The notes under the pieces are model-generated. The model was not told the origin of the DNA, made no database searches, and worked only from the letters and a program-made list of their open reading frames with translations. A DNA stretch of 64,000 bases. Source: Pseudomonas simiae. GTDB taxonomy: Bacteria; Pseudomonadota; Gammaproteobacteria; Pseudomonadales; Pseudomonadaceae. The DNA is taken from NCBI RefSeq assembly GCF_900111895.1, contig NZ_FOKB01000009.1:186001-250000 (forward strand), read 5' to 3'. Of this stretch, positions 19,617 through 27,813 are shown in pieces; position 1 is the stretch's first letter, and every line of letters starts with the position of its first letter. A program made the position numbers and the translations under genes.

Positions 19617-21056
19617 ATGCTGCGCAAACTTTCACTGGCTCTCGCCGTGTCTTGTGCGACCAACGGAATGGTCTGGGCAGCTGAAGCGCCCTTGTCCGCC
19701 AACACCGACTTGGTCAGCGTCTACCAGGAAGCCGTGGACAACAACGCCGACCTTGCCGCTGCCCGTGCCCAATACGGCGCGCAAAAAGAAGTGGTGCCCC
19801 AGGCCCGCGCCGGGCTGCTACCGAACCTGACCGGTGGTGCCGATATCAATAACGTGCGCACCCAGATCGACACGCCCGCCGCCACCGCCAACCGCGACGC
19901 GCACTCCTGGCGCGCCACCTTGAGCCAGCCCCTGTTCCGCGCCGACCGCTGGTTCCAACTGCAGGCGGCCGAGGCCACCAACGAGCAGGCTGCGCTGCAA
20001 CTGTCGGCCACCGAACAGAACCTGATCCTGCAAAGCGCCGAAAACTATTTCGCCGTGCTGCGTGCCCAGGACAACCTGGCCTCGACCAAGGCCGAAGAAA
20101 ATGCGTTCAAACGCCAGCTGGACCAGTCCAACGAACGCTTTGACGTCGGCCTGTCGGACAAGACCGATGTCCTTCAATCCCAGGCCAGCTACGACACCGC
20201 CCGCGCCAACCGCATCCTGGCCCAACGCCAGGTGGAAGACGCGTTCGAAGCATTGATCACCTTGACCAACCGTCAGTACAACTCGATCCAGGGCATTGTC
20301 CACACGCTGCCAGTGTTGCCGCCGCTGCCGAACGACGCCAAGGCCTGGGTCGAAACCGCCGGCCGCCAGAACCTGAACCTGCTCGCCAGCAACTACGCCG
20401 TCACCGCCGCCGAAGAAACCCTCAAGCAGCGCAAGGCCGGGCATGCACCGACCCTGGACGCCGTGGCGCAATACGAAAAAGGTGACAACGACGCCCTGGG
20501 CTTCAGCAACCCGAATGCTTTCGGCACGCCGTACCGTGGCGATGTGGAACAACGCACCATCGGCCTGCGCCTGAGCATCCCGATCTACAGCGGCGGGCTG
20601 ACCAGCTCGCAAGTGCGTGAATCCTACTCGCGCCTGGGCCAGACCGAGCAGCAGCGCGAAGGCCTGCGCCGCCAGGTGGTGGAAAACACCCGCAACCTGC
20701 ACCGTGCGGTGAACACCGATGTGGAGCAGGTGCAGGCGCGCCGCCAGTCGATCATCTCCAACCAGAGCGCAGTAGAAGCCACGGAAATCGGCTACCAGGT
20801 GGGTACGCGCAACATCGTCGATGTGCTGGACTCACAGCGCCAGCTCTACGCGTCGGTGCGCAACTACAACAACAGCCGCTACGACTACATCCTCGACAAC
20901 CTGCGCCTGAAACAAGCCGCGGGCACCTTGAACCCAGGCGACTTGCAGGACCTGGCGCGCTACCTCAAGGCTGACTACAACCCGGACCGCGACTTCCTGC
21001 CGCCGGACCTGGCCAAGGCCGCCGCCGAACAACTCAAGGCCCGTCCCGGCTATTAA
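19617..21056 (+). CDS. tolC: TolC-family outer-membrane channel (OpmH-like)
   Basis: A 479-residue outer-membrane efflux and type I secretion channel. A signal peptide (to about VWAAEAP) precedes two repeats of the outer-membrane efflux family, with coiled-coil helical stretches typical of the TolC periplasmic barrel (for example LDQSNERFDVGLSDKTDVLQ and the matching GYQVGTRNIVDVLDSQRQLY). In P. aeruginosa the gene at this place, next to thiC, is opmH, the channel used by TriABC. No adaptor or inner-membrane pump gene is adjacent, so the channel is probably shared by several systems encoded elsewhere. It converges on waaA with a REPIN between. Confidence 0.93.
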   Translation: MLRKLSLALAVSCATNGMVWAAEAPLSANTDLVSVYQEAVDNNADLAAARAQYGAQKEVVPQARAGLLPNLTGGADINNVRTQIDTPAATANRDAHSWRATLSQPLFRADRWFQLQAAEATNEQAALQLSATEQNLILQSAENYFAVLRAQDNLASTKAEENAFKRQLDQSNERFDVGLSDKTDVLQSQASYDTARANRILAQRQVEDAFEALITLTNRQYNSIQGIVHTLPVLPPLPNDAKAWVETAGRQNLNLLASNYAVTAAEETLKQRKAGHAPTLDAVAQYEKGDNDALGFSNPNAFGTPYRGDVEQRTIGLRLSIPIYSGGLTSSQVRESYSRLGQTEQQREGLRRQVVENTRNLHRAVNTDVEQVQARRQSIISNQSAVEATEIGYQVGTRNIVDVLDSQRQLYASVRNYNNSRYDYILDNLRLKQAAGTLNPGDLQDLARYLKADYNPDRDFLPPDLAKAAAEQLKARPGY

Positions 21057-21071
21057 ACACAGCGTATAACC

Positions 21072-21162
21072 AATGTGGGAGCGGGCTTGCTCGCGAATGC
21101 GGTGTGTCAGCCAGTGCATCTGGTACTGATACACCGCATTCGCGAGCAAGCCCGCTCCCACA
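21072..21162. repeat. REPIN between tolC and waaA
   Basis: Inverted REP doublet, arms starting AATGTGGGAGCGGGCTTGCT at 21072 and ending with the reverse complement at 21162. The inner flanks also pair (GCGGTGTGTCAG with CTGATACACCGC), giving a longer stem. It separates convergent genes. Confidence 0.9.
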
Positions 21163-21176
21163 GTTGATTGGTGGTG

Positions 21177-22454
21177 TCAGCGGGTAAGCAGTTTGTCCAA
21201 ACCGTCCAGCAGGCGCTTGAGCGCGCCCTGGTTGGCCTGCATCACCTTGAGGCCAGCCTGCGCCATCTTGCGGGCATCCTGCGGCAATTCGAACAACTGG
21301 CGCACGGCCTCGGCCAATCCTTCGGCGTCATCCACCTCGCGCAGCGCTCCCGCTTCGCGCATCATCGCCGTGATTTCGAGGAAGTTGAACACGTGCGGCC
21401 CCATGATCACCGGCAATGCCAAGGCCGCCGGTTCCAGTGGGTTATGCCCGCCCGTCGCCACCAGGCTGCCGCCGACAAAAGCGCTGTCGGCGAGGGCATA
21501 CAGAAACAGCAATTCACCCATGGTGTCGCCGAGCAGTACCGCGGTTTGCGCGGTGACCGCGTCGCCGCTGGAACGGCGCACCGTGGCAAAGCCTTGTTGC
21601 TGACACAGTTCGAACATCGGCCCGAAGCGCTCCTGGTGACGCGGCACCAGAATCAGCAGCGCATTGGGATAGCTGTCGAGCAGTTGTCGATGCGCCGCCA
21701 GCACCACGTCATCTTCACCTTCATGGGTGCTCGCGGCGATCCACACCGGGCGCTCGCTGGCGCCCCATTGCGCGCGTAACGCAGCGGCCCGCGCCGGCAG
21801 TTCGGGGTCGATGGTCAGGTCGAACTTGATCGAGCCGGTGACTTCGACGGTTTCCGGGCGAGCCCCGAGGCTCAGGAAGCGCTGGGCTTCGGTCTGCGTC
21901 TGCACAGCGAAGAGGCTCATCTGCGACAGCATCGGCGCCGTCAGTTTGGCAAAGCGTGCGTAGCCCTTGGCCGAGCGCGCCGACAACCGTGCATTCGCCA
22001 ACGCCACTGGAATCCCTCGCTGGGCGCAGGCGTGGATATGGTTGGGCCACAGCTCGGTTTCCATGATCACTGCCAGTTTCGGCTGCACGCGATCGAGGAA
22101 ACGTTTGGCGGCGCACGGCAAGTCATACGGCAAGTAGCAATGCTGGATGCGCGGCTCGTTGGCGAACAACGCCTGGATGCGCTCGGACCCGGTGGGCGTC
22201 ATACACGTGACGGTGATCGGCAGCGTCGGATAACGCGCCAGCAACCCGCGCACCATGGGCGCGGCGGCAATGCTCTCGCCCACCGACACGGCATGCACCC
22301 AGATCCCGCCCGGCTGCATCACCGGCAAGCCATAGGAGAAGCGCTCGCCGACGCGCTTGGCATAGGCCGGCGCCTTGCGCGCGCGCAGCCACAGACGTAA
22401 AGCCACCAAGGGCAGCGCCAGGTAAAACAGACAGCTGTAGAGAGTTCTATTCAT
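21177..22454 (-). CDS. waaA: Kdo transferase WaaA
   Basis: WaaA adds 3-deoxy-D-manno-octulosonic acid from CMP-Kdo to lipid IVA, starting the LPS inner core at the cytoplasmic face of the inner membrane. The 425-residue protein is a GT30 glycosyltransferase with an N-terminal membrane anchor (LYSCLFYLALPLVALRLWL), the family motifs GGIWVHAVSVGE, SARSAKGYARF and GSIKFDL, and the C-terminal half with GGSLVATGGHNPLEPAA. The ATG at 22454 gives the standard N-terminus MNRTLYS; the open frame to 22592 adds 46 residues that are antisense to LysR-gene sequence and not conserved. Neighbouring hldE, msbA and the core cluster belong to the same pathway. Confidence 0.96.
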   Translation of the reverse strand: MNRTLYSCLFYLALPLVALRLWLRARKAPAYAKRVGERFSYGLPVMQPGGIWVHAVSVGESIAAAPMVRGLLARYPTLPITVTCMTPTGSERIQALFANEPRIQHCYLPYDLPCAAKRFLDRVQPKLAVIMETELWPNHIHACAQRGIPVALANARLSARSAKGYARFAKLTAPMLSQMSLFAVQTQTEAQRFLSLGARPETVEVTGSIKFDLTIDPELPARAAALRAQWGASERPVWIAASTHEGEDDVVLAAHRQLLDSYPNALLILVPRHQERFGPMFELCQQQGFATVRRSSGDAVTAQTAVLLGDTMGELLFLYALADSAFVGGSLVATGGHNPLEPAALALPVIMGPHVFNFLEITAMMREAGALREVDDAEGLAEAVRQLFELPQDARKMAQAGLKVMQANQGALKRLLDGLDKLLTR

Positions 22455-22477
22455 GGCGGCGGAGTTTATCGGCTTTT

Positions 22478-23368
22478 TCAGTCGATCGCCTGCAAGCACT
22501 CGGCAAATCGTTTGGCCAGGAAGCGCGCGGCAGGCCCCAGATGCTCGTCGCGCCGCCAGACCAGCTCCACCACCAAGGCCGGCGGCGTCCATTCGCTGTC
22601 CAGCTCAACCATTTGTTGCTGATAGGTCGGGTACTGCACGATATGCCGGGGCAGCCAGGCCCAGCCCAGGCCGCTCATCAGCCATTCGGCCAACACGTAG
22701 AAACTGTCGGCGCGCCACACCAACGGGCTGGCGGCTTCGCTGCCGGGGTAGACGCTGGTCTGGGTCGACATCAACAACTGACGGAACTGCGCCAGACGCT
22801 GGCACGTCACGTACGGTTCCTTGGCCAGCGGATGATTCACGCCGCATACCGTGACCATCTCCACACTGCCGACAACCCGTCGCTCCAGGGCTTCGGGGAT
22901 TTGATCGTGATAGAACAGCAGACCCAGGTCAGCCTTGCGCTCCACCAGCTTACGGGCCACATCGCCCTGCGCGGCGCTGGACAGCTGCACTTCCAGCAAC
23001 GGGTACTTGCCCGCCAGCGCCTCCAGGCTATCGAGTACCGGCTGAAACAGCATGGCTTCATCCTGGGCCAGGCGCAGGCAAGCCTCCTCGCCGCGGGTCA
23101 GTGACAGTGCCCGGCCATTGAGCCGTTCACACTGGCGCAACACTTCGCGTGCCTCCTCCAGCAATACGCTGCCGGCTTCCGTCAGCCGCGGTTGGCGGCC
23201 GCTGCTACGCTCGAACAGGCTGACGCCAAGGTCCGCCTCCAGCATCGCAATCCCATTGCTCACCGCCGACTGCGCCTTGCGCTGCTGACGCGCCACGGCC
23301 GAAAACGAACGGTGTTCGGCGACGCTGACAAACAGGCGCATTTGCTCCAGATCCCACTGCACACTCAT
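22478..23368 (-). CDS. LysR-family transcriptional regulator
   Basis: A LysR-type regulator of 296 residues. The N-terminal winged helix-turn-helix (about 5-65) reads LEQMRLFVSVAEHRSFSAVA followed by LEADLGVSLFERSSGRQPRLTEAG; the rest is a periplasmic-binding-like effector domain. It is divergent from the SMR efflux gene, with a perfect inverted repeat between them, so it probably regulates that gene, itself or both. The effector is not known. ATG 23368 is preferred to ATG 23380 because in the latter the only purine-rich block directly abuts the start codon. Confidence 0.9.
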   Translation of the reverse strand: MSVQWDLEQMRLFVSVAEHRSFSAVARQQRKAQSAVSNGIAMLEADLGVSLFERSSGRQPRLTEAGSVLLEEAREVLRQCERLNGRALSLTRGEEACLRLAQDEAMLFQPVLDSLEALAGKYPLLEVQLSSAAQGDVARKLVERKADLGLLFYHDQIPEALERRVVGSVEMVTVCGVNHPLAKEPYVTCQRLAQFRQLLMSTQTSVYPGSEAASPLVWRADSFYVLAEWLMSGLGWAWLPRHIVQYPTYQQQMVELDSEWTPPALVVELVWRRDEHLGPAARFLAKRFAECLQAID

Positions 23369-23392
23369 GGCTCGACCCATCTCTTATTCGGA

Positions 23393-23411
23393 TAGGTAAT
23401 GACTTTACCCC
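23393..23411. promoter_or_regulatory. Candidate operator of the LysR regulator
   Basis: GGTAA-TGACT-TTACC (23395-23409) is a perfect 5-base inverted repeat with 5-base spacer, the size expected for a LysR recognition site. It lies just upstream of a TAGAAT (23426-23431) that could be the -10 of the SMR gene. Confidence 0.5.
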
Positions 23412-23469
23412 ATCTGACTGAACGCTAGAATGCCAGCCTTATCTGATTGCTTTACCCGAGGATTGACCC

Positions 23470-23805
23470 ATGAACGTCGCTTACTACTACTTGGCCATTG
23501 CCATCTGCTCGGAAGTGATCGCCACCGTTTCCATGAAGGCCATCAAGGGCTGGAGCACGCCGATCCCCCTGCTGCTGGTGATCGTCGGCTACGGTGTGGC
23601 GTTCTGGATGCTGACGCTGGTGGTGCGCACAGTGCCGGTGGGCGTCGCCTACGCCGTGTGGGCCGGGATGGGCATTGTGATGGTGAGCATCGCGGCGCTG
23701 TTCATCTACGGGCAGAAGCTGGATATCCCGGCGATGCTGGGGATGGGCCTGATTGTGCTGGGCGTGGTGGTGATCCAGTTGTTCTCGAAAACCGCCGGGC
23801 ACTGA
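23470..23805 (+). CDS. Small multidrug resistance (EmrE-type) efflux protein
   Basis: A 111-residue protein with four transmembrane helices, the normal SMR size. The essential membrane Glu is residue 15 (AICSEVIATVSMKA, equivalent to EmrE Glu14), and the helix 2-3 motif PVGVAYAVWAGMGIV and the later GQKLDIPAMLGMGLI are typical. Such proteins work as antiparallel dimers that exchange protons for quaternary or aromatic cations; which compound is exported here cannot be read from sequence. GAGG precedes the ATG. It is divergent from a LysR gene that is the natural candidate regulator, and is followed by the FAD oxidoreductase gene on the same strand after 55 bases. Confidence 0.93.
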   Translation: MNVAYYYLAIAICSEVIATVSMKAIKGWSTPIPLLLVIVGYGVAFWMLTLVVRTVPVGVAYAVWAGMGIVMVSIAALFIYGQKLDIPAMLGMGLIVLGVVVIQLFSKTAGH

Positions 23806-23860
23806 CCACCCTTCAACACGCTGTATACTGCGCCTCTTGTCTTGAACACTGAGGTTGCCC

Positions 23861-25036
23861 ATGCCATCCGTTATGTCCACCGACGTTCTGATTGTCGGCG
23901 CCGGGGTTGCAGGCCTCTGGCTGAATGCGCGCCTGCGCCGCCAGGGGTTTTCCACGGTGTTGGTGGAAAGCGCCACCCTGGGTGGCGGGCAAAGCGTGAA
24001 GTCCCAGGGGATCATTCACGGCGGTGCGAAATACGCCCTGCACGGTGCGCTCACCGGCGCCTCCGAAGCCATTGCCGACATGCCGCGCCGCTGGCGTGAA
24101 GCGCTGGCGGGTAACGGTGAGCTGGATCTGACCGGCGTGCGCCTGTTGTCCGACGCTCATTACCTGTGGTCCCCCGGCACGCTCGCCGGCAACCTCACCA
24201 GCTTTTTCGCCAGCAAGGCCGTGCGCGGCCGTGTCGATCAGGTCAAGGGGGACGACCTGCCGCCTGCCCTGCAAGACCGTCGTTTCAAGGGCAAAGTCTA
24301 TCGCCTGGCAGAGTTGGTCGTTGACGTGCCGAGCCTGATCGAACGCCTGGCCCAGCTGGCCGGTGATGGTTTGCTCGCCGGACAACATATCGAACCCTTG
24401 CGTGAAGGCAACACACTGGTGGGTTTGAACGTGGACGGCCGCGAGATCCGCGCCCAACGTATCGTGTTGAGTGCCGGCGCCGGCACGGCGGACCTGCTGA
24501 CCGCGCTGGGTCTGAACCAGCCAGCGATGCAAAAGCGCCCGTTGCACATGATCATCGCCAAAGGCCCCGGCCTGAAACCGTTGTATGCCCACTGCCTGGG
24601 GGGCGGCACCAAGCCGCGCATCACCGTCACCACTCACCCGGCAGCCGATGGCAACTGGGTGTGGTACATGGGCGGCGACATTGCCGAAGCCGATGGCGTA
24701 GCGCGCACACCGGAAGAACAGATCGCCACCGCGCAGAAAGAGCTGGCGCAATTGCTGCCGTGGATCGACATGAGCCAGACCCAGTGGGCCACTCTGCGGG
24801 TCGACCGTGCCGAGCCGCTGCAATCAGGCCTGACCCGTCCCGACAACGCCTTCATCGCCGAGGAAGGCCGCCTGCTGGTGGGCTGGCCGACCAAACTGGC
24901 GTTGGCGCCGGACTTCGCCGATCGGGTGATCAACCGCCTGGAACGTGACGGGATCCGCCCAACTGCCAGCGAACCTCTGCCCGCCCTGCCAAAACCCGCC
25001 ATCGGCGTACCTGCCTGGGAGCAATTGTTGCCATGA
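23861..25036 (+). CDS. FAD-dependent oxidoreductase (DAO family)
   Basis: A 391-residue flavoprotein with an N-terminal dinucleotide-binding fold: VLIVGAGVAGLWLNARLRRQG, then the acidic residue in LVES. The rest resembles the D-amino-acid/glycerol-3-phosphate oxidase family; the substrate is unknown. The start at 23861 is chosen because GAGG (23851-23854) is 6 bases upstream; a TTG two codons earlier is unlikely. TATACT at 23824-23829 could be a -10 box. The stop overlaps the next start (ATGA), so it is co-translated with the aldo/keto reductase. The same pair is present next to the SMR gene in P. aeruginosa as I recall it. Confidence 0.85.
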   Translation: MPSVMSTDVLIVGAGVAGLWLNARLRRQGFSTVLVESATLGGGQSVKSQGIIHGGAKYALHGALTGASEAIADMPRRWREALAGNGELDLTGVRLLSDAHYLWSPGTLAGNLTSFFASKAVRGRVDQVKGDDLPPALQDRRFKGKVYRLAELVVDVPSLIERLAQLAGDGLLAGQHIEPLREGNTLVGLNVDGREIRAQRIVLSAGAGTADLLTALGLNQPAMQKRPLHMIIAKGPGLKPLYAHCLGGGTKPRITVTTHPAADGNWVWYMGGDIAEADGVARTPEEQIATAQKELAQLLPWIDMSQTQWATLRVDRAEPLQSGLTRPDNAFIAEEGRLLVGWPTKLALAPDFADRVINRLERDGIRPTASEPLPALPKPAIGVPAWEQLLP

Positions 25037-25845
25037 GCCTGCCCACCCTTCACGACCTGCATCGCCCCCTGGGCAGCACCGGCCTGATGGTCTCGCCACT
25101 GGGCCTGGGCACCGTCAAGCTGGGCCGCGACCAAGGGGTGAAATACCCCAGCGGTTTTCAGATTCCTGGTGACGACGAAGCCCGCATGCTGTTGCGACAG
25201 GCTCGCGAACTGGGCATCAACCTGATCGACACGGCGCCCGCCTATGGCATGAGCGAGGAACGTCTGGGCCCGCTGCTGCGTGGCCAGCGAAAGGACTGGG
25301 TGATCGTCAGCAAGGTCGGTGAAGAGTTCGAGAATGGCCTGTCCAGCCACGACTTCAGCGCGGCCCACACCCGCCTGTCGATCGAGCGCAGTTTGAAACG
25401 ACTTGAAACCGATTTTATCGACATGGTGCTGGTGCACTCCGACGGCAACGACCTGCACATCCTCAACGACTGCGAGGTCTACCAGACCCTGGCCGAGTTG
25501 AAAAAGGAAGGCAAGATCCGTGGTTTCGGCTTCTCCGGCAAAACCGTAGAAGGCGGCGTGAAGGCTCTGGAACAGGGCGATTGCGCCATGATCACCTACA
25601 ATTTGAACGAACAGACCGAGAAAGCCGTCATTGATTATGCGGCGGCCCATGGCAAGGGCATCCTGGTGAAAAAGGCATTAGCCAGCGGCCACGTGTGCCT
25701 GGAGCCTGGAATGGATCCAATTCGGGCGAGTTTCATGCTGTTGTTTGCGCAAACGGGCGTCGCCAGTGCTATTGTCGGGACCATTAATCCGCTGCACCTG
25801 GCCCATAACGTGGCGACCGCTGCCCAAGTCATTCGTCAACTCTGA
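25033..25845 (+). CDS. Aldo/keto reductase
   Basis: A 270-residue (beta/alpha)8-barrel oxidoreductase. The catalytic set is visible: Asp and Tyr in LIDTAPAYGMSEERLG, Lys in VIVSKVGEEF, His in DMVLVHSDGND. An NADPH-binding end is suggested by ASAIVGTINPLHLAHN. The substrate is not known. It overlaps the FAD oxidoreductase gene by 4 bases (ATGA), so both enzymes probably act in one pathway or on the same metabolite. The Nudix-like gene follows 41 bases later on the same strand. Confidence 0.9.
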   Translation: MSLPTLHDLHRPLGSTGLMVSPLGLGTVKLGRDQGVKYPSGFQIPGDDEARMLLRQARELGINLIDTAPAYGMSEERLGPLLRGQRKDWVIVSKVGEEFENGLSSHDFSAAHTRLSIERSLKRLETDFIDMVLVHSDGNDLHILNDCEVYQTLAELKKEGKIRGFGFSGKTVEGGVKALEQGDCAMITYNLNEQTEKAVIDYAAAHGKGILVKKALASGHVCLEPGMDPIRASFMLLFAQTGVASAIVGTINPLHLAHNVATAAQVIRQL

Positions 25846-25886
25846 TGCCGCCCACGCGGCCGACCCCGTCGCAAGAAGGAGCCGAC

Positions 25887-26846
25887 ATGCCGCGAACGCT
25901 CATAAGAAAAAACCCCAGCAACTTCAAGACACTGCCGCTGCACGTCGAAGCCACCCCCGAAGGCCTGAGTTACCAGAGCGTCGGCATGCCGCTCAATTTT
26001 GCCCAGACCCTGCAACGCCGCAAACCGGTGGAGGTGGCCGACCCGGAACGCTTCGCCCTGGAGCTGGCCAACCTCGGCGTATCCGTACGCCTGACCCTGC
26101 ATTGGCAGAACCGCGATTATTGGGTGCTGGTACGCCAGCGCCGCCAGGACCGTGGCGACGTGGTCCTCAAGCTGATTTCCGGCTACGTGCCCGCCCACGA
26201 ACTGAACCTGCCGCTGCACACTGCGATCCAGGAAATTGCCGAAGAGTGCCTGCTGGAAACCCCGGAAGGCTGGCTTGGCGGACGCTTCAACGACACCTGG
26301 CTACCGGCGCCTTATTCCGCCGCGCTGCATTATCGTGAAGCCTTGCCCTTTCGCCTCAGCCCGCTGTCCGGTGCCGCCCGCCCGGTACGTTGCGCCACCA
26401 CTCAATTGATCGAGCGCCCCCGCGCCTACGTGCACCTGCCCACCGCCTCCCTGCAATTGATCTACGACCTGCGCCTGGAAGTGCCCAAGGAAGCCAAGTC
26501 CCTGAGCCTGTTCCATGTGGACGAGCGCCTGGAAGGCGATCAACTGGTGGCACGCCTGGACCGTCAGCGCCCCGACCTGTACCTGATGCCGCTGAAAGAT
26601 GGCCAGCCTCTGGCCGAGTTGTACACCGTCAAGAAAGACCAGCTGTACCCGGCAAGTACTCGCGGCTTGTACCTGGCGGAGAGCTTCGCCCAACAGGAAG
26701 GCTGGCTGGTGCGTGAGGAGCGAATTCGCTGGAAGGATTGGCTACGCCAACAGGGTTTGGCTATGCCTGAGAAAGAGTCGAAATTGAAGCGCCTGGCACA
26801 GCGGATGTTGCGCAAGATCGTGCCGAAGAAAAAAGCCAAGGCTTGA
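25887..26846 (+). CDS. Nudix-like protein of unknown function
   Basis: A 319-residue soluble protein. Relatives are, as far as I recall, often labelled metal ABC transporter ATPase, but no Walker A, Walker B or ABC signature is present. Instead residues about 95-120 read GYVPAHE, nine residues, then QEIAEECLL, which fits a Nudix box (G-x5-E-x7-REUxEExGU) with a two-residue insertion and Gln in place of Arg. The C-terminus is very basic (RMLRKIVPKKKAKA). I infer a divergent Nudix hydrolase or a binding protein derived from one. The ATG at 25887 follows AAGGAG; the in-frame ATG at 25845 overlaps the previous stop and has no ribosome site. Function unknown. Confidence 0.7.
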   Translation: MPRTLIRKNPSNFKTLPLHVEATPEGLSYQSVGMPLNFAQTLQRRKPVEVADPERFALELANLGVSVRLTLHWQNRDYWVLVRQRRQDRGDVVLKLISGYVPAHELNLPLHTAIQEIAEECLLETPEGWLGGRFNDTWLPAPYSAALHYREALPFRLSPLSGAARPVRCATTQLIERPRAYVHLPTASLQLIYDLRLEVPKEAKSLSLFHVDERLEGDQLVARLDRQRPDLYLMPLKDGQPLAELYTVKKDQLYPASTRGLYLAESFAQQEGWLVREERIRWKDWLRQQGLAMPEKESKLKRLAQRMLRKIVPKKKAKA

Positions 26847-26877
26847 ATGTGGGAGCTGGCTTGCCTGCTCCCACACT
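26846..26877. repeat. Minimal REP-derived hairpin
   Basis: AATGTGGGAGCTGGCTTGCC followed by TGCTCCCACACT forms a hairpin with the REP outer arms GTGGGAGC / GCTCCCAC, but the spacer of a full REPIN is missing. It overlaps the stop codon of the Nudix-like gene and lies just before the convergent epimerase stop. Confidence 0.65.
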
Positions 26878-26886
26878 TGATTGCGT

Positions 26887-27813
26887 TCAGCCTTCGAGCA
26901 AGCGCTGCAGCCCAACCTTCAACGGCGTGGGCTCCGGCAGCGTGAAGCTCGCCAGCAAGCGCTGGTTATTCGCCCGTGAATGCCGGATATCCCCGGAACG
27001 CGCCGGCCCGTAAGTCACCGTTGGCAGCTTGCCGACGATTTCTTCCAAGGCCTGCAACACCTGCTTGAGGGTGGTGGTGCGGTTCCAGCCCACATTGATG
27101 GCGCCCAACGGTGCCGACGGCGCTTCAATGGCCTGCACCAGCACGTCCACCAGGTCTTCCACGTACATGAAGTCACGGGTTTGCTCGCCATCGCCAAACA
27201 CGGCAATCGGCACGCCCTGCTGCGCGCGCTCGCTGAAGATACTGATCACGCCGGAATACGGCGATGAGGGGTCCTGGCGGGGGCCGAAGATATTGAAGAA
27301 GCGAAAAATCACCGGCTCCAGGCCATGCTGGCGACGGTAGAAGTCGAAGTAGTGCTCGCCAGCCAGCTTGTCGGACGCATAGGGCGTCAACGGCGCCTTG
27401 GTGGTTTCTTCGTCAATCGAAGCGCCTTCGCCATTGTTGCCATAGACCGCGGCGCTGGAGGCATACACCACACGTTTTACGCCGGCCTTGCGCATAGCTT
27501 CGCAGACATTCAAGGTGCCGACGAAGTTGCTCTGGTGCGTGCTGACCGGATCATCCACCGACGCTTGCACCGAGGCCACTGCCGCCAGGTGCACCACCGC
27601 CGTTGTGTCGACGGCGGCGCGGGCCACCAGCTCGGCATCGGCTACATCACCTTCCAGCAATTCAACGCGCGGATTGTCCAGCGGCAGGTTGCTGCGCTTG
27701 CCGGTGGACAGGTTATCCAGCACCCGCACGCCGTAGCCTTTGGCAAGCAGCGCATCGACCAGGTGCGAGCCGATAAAACCGGCGCCACCGGTGATAAGAA
27801 CGCGTTTACTCAT
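26887..27813 (-). CDS. NAD-dependent sugar epimerase/dehydratase (GalE-like)
   Basis: A 308-residue extended short-chain dehydrogenase. It has the NAD-binding GGAGFIGSHLVDALL, the active-site Ser/Tyr/Lys set (YASSAAVYGN and YASDKLAGEHY) and the nucleotide-sugar C-terminal part with GDGEQTRDFMYVEDLVD, as in UDP-sugar 4-epimerases. It probably supplies an activated sugar for LPS core or O-antigen; whether UDP-glucose, UDP-GlcNAc or another is not clear. The ATG at 27813 overlaps the hldE stop by 8 bases, so it is coupled to hldE. A longer frame to 27939 is inside hldE and not a start. I do not recall this gene at the matching place in P. aeruginosa. Confidence 0.85.
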   Translation of the reverse strand: MSKRVLITGGAGFIGSHLVDALLAKGYGVRVLDNLSTGKRSNLPLDNPRVELLEGDVADAELVARAAVDTTAVVHLAAVASVQASVDDPVSTHQSNFVGTLNVCEAMRKAGVKRVVYASSAAVYGNNGEGASIDEETTKAPLTPYASDKLAGEHYFDFYRRQHGLEPVIFRFFNIFGPRQDPSSPYSGVISIFSERAQQGVPIAVFGDGEQTRDFMYVEDLVDVLVQAIEAPSAPLGAINVGWNRTTTLKQVLQALEEIVGKLPTVTYGPARSGDIRHSRANNQRLLASFTLPEPTPLKVGLQRLLEG

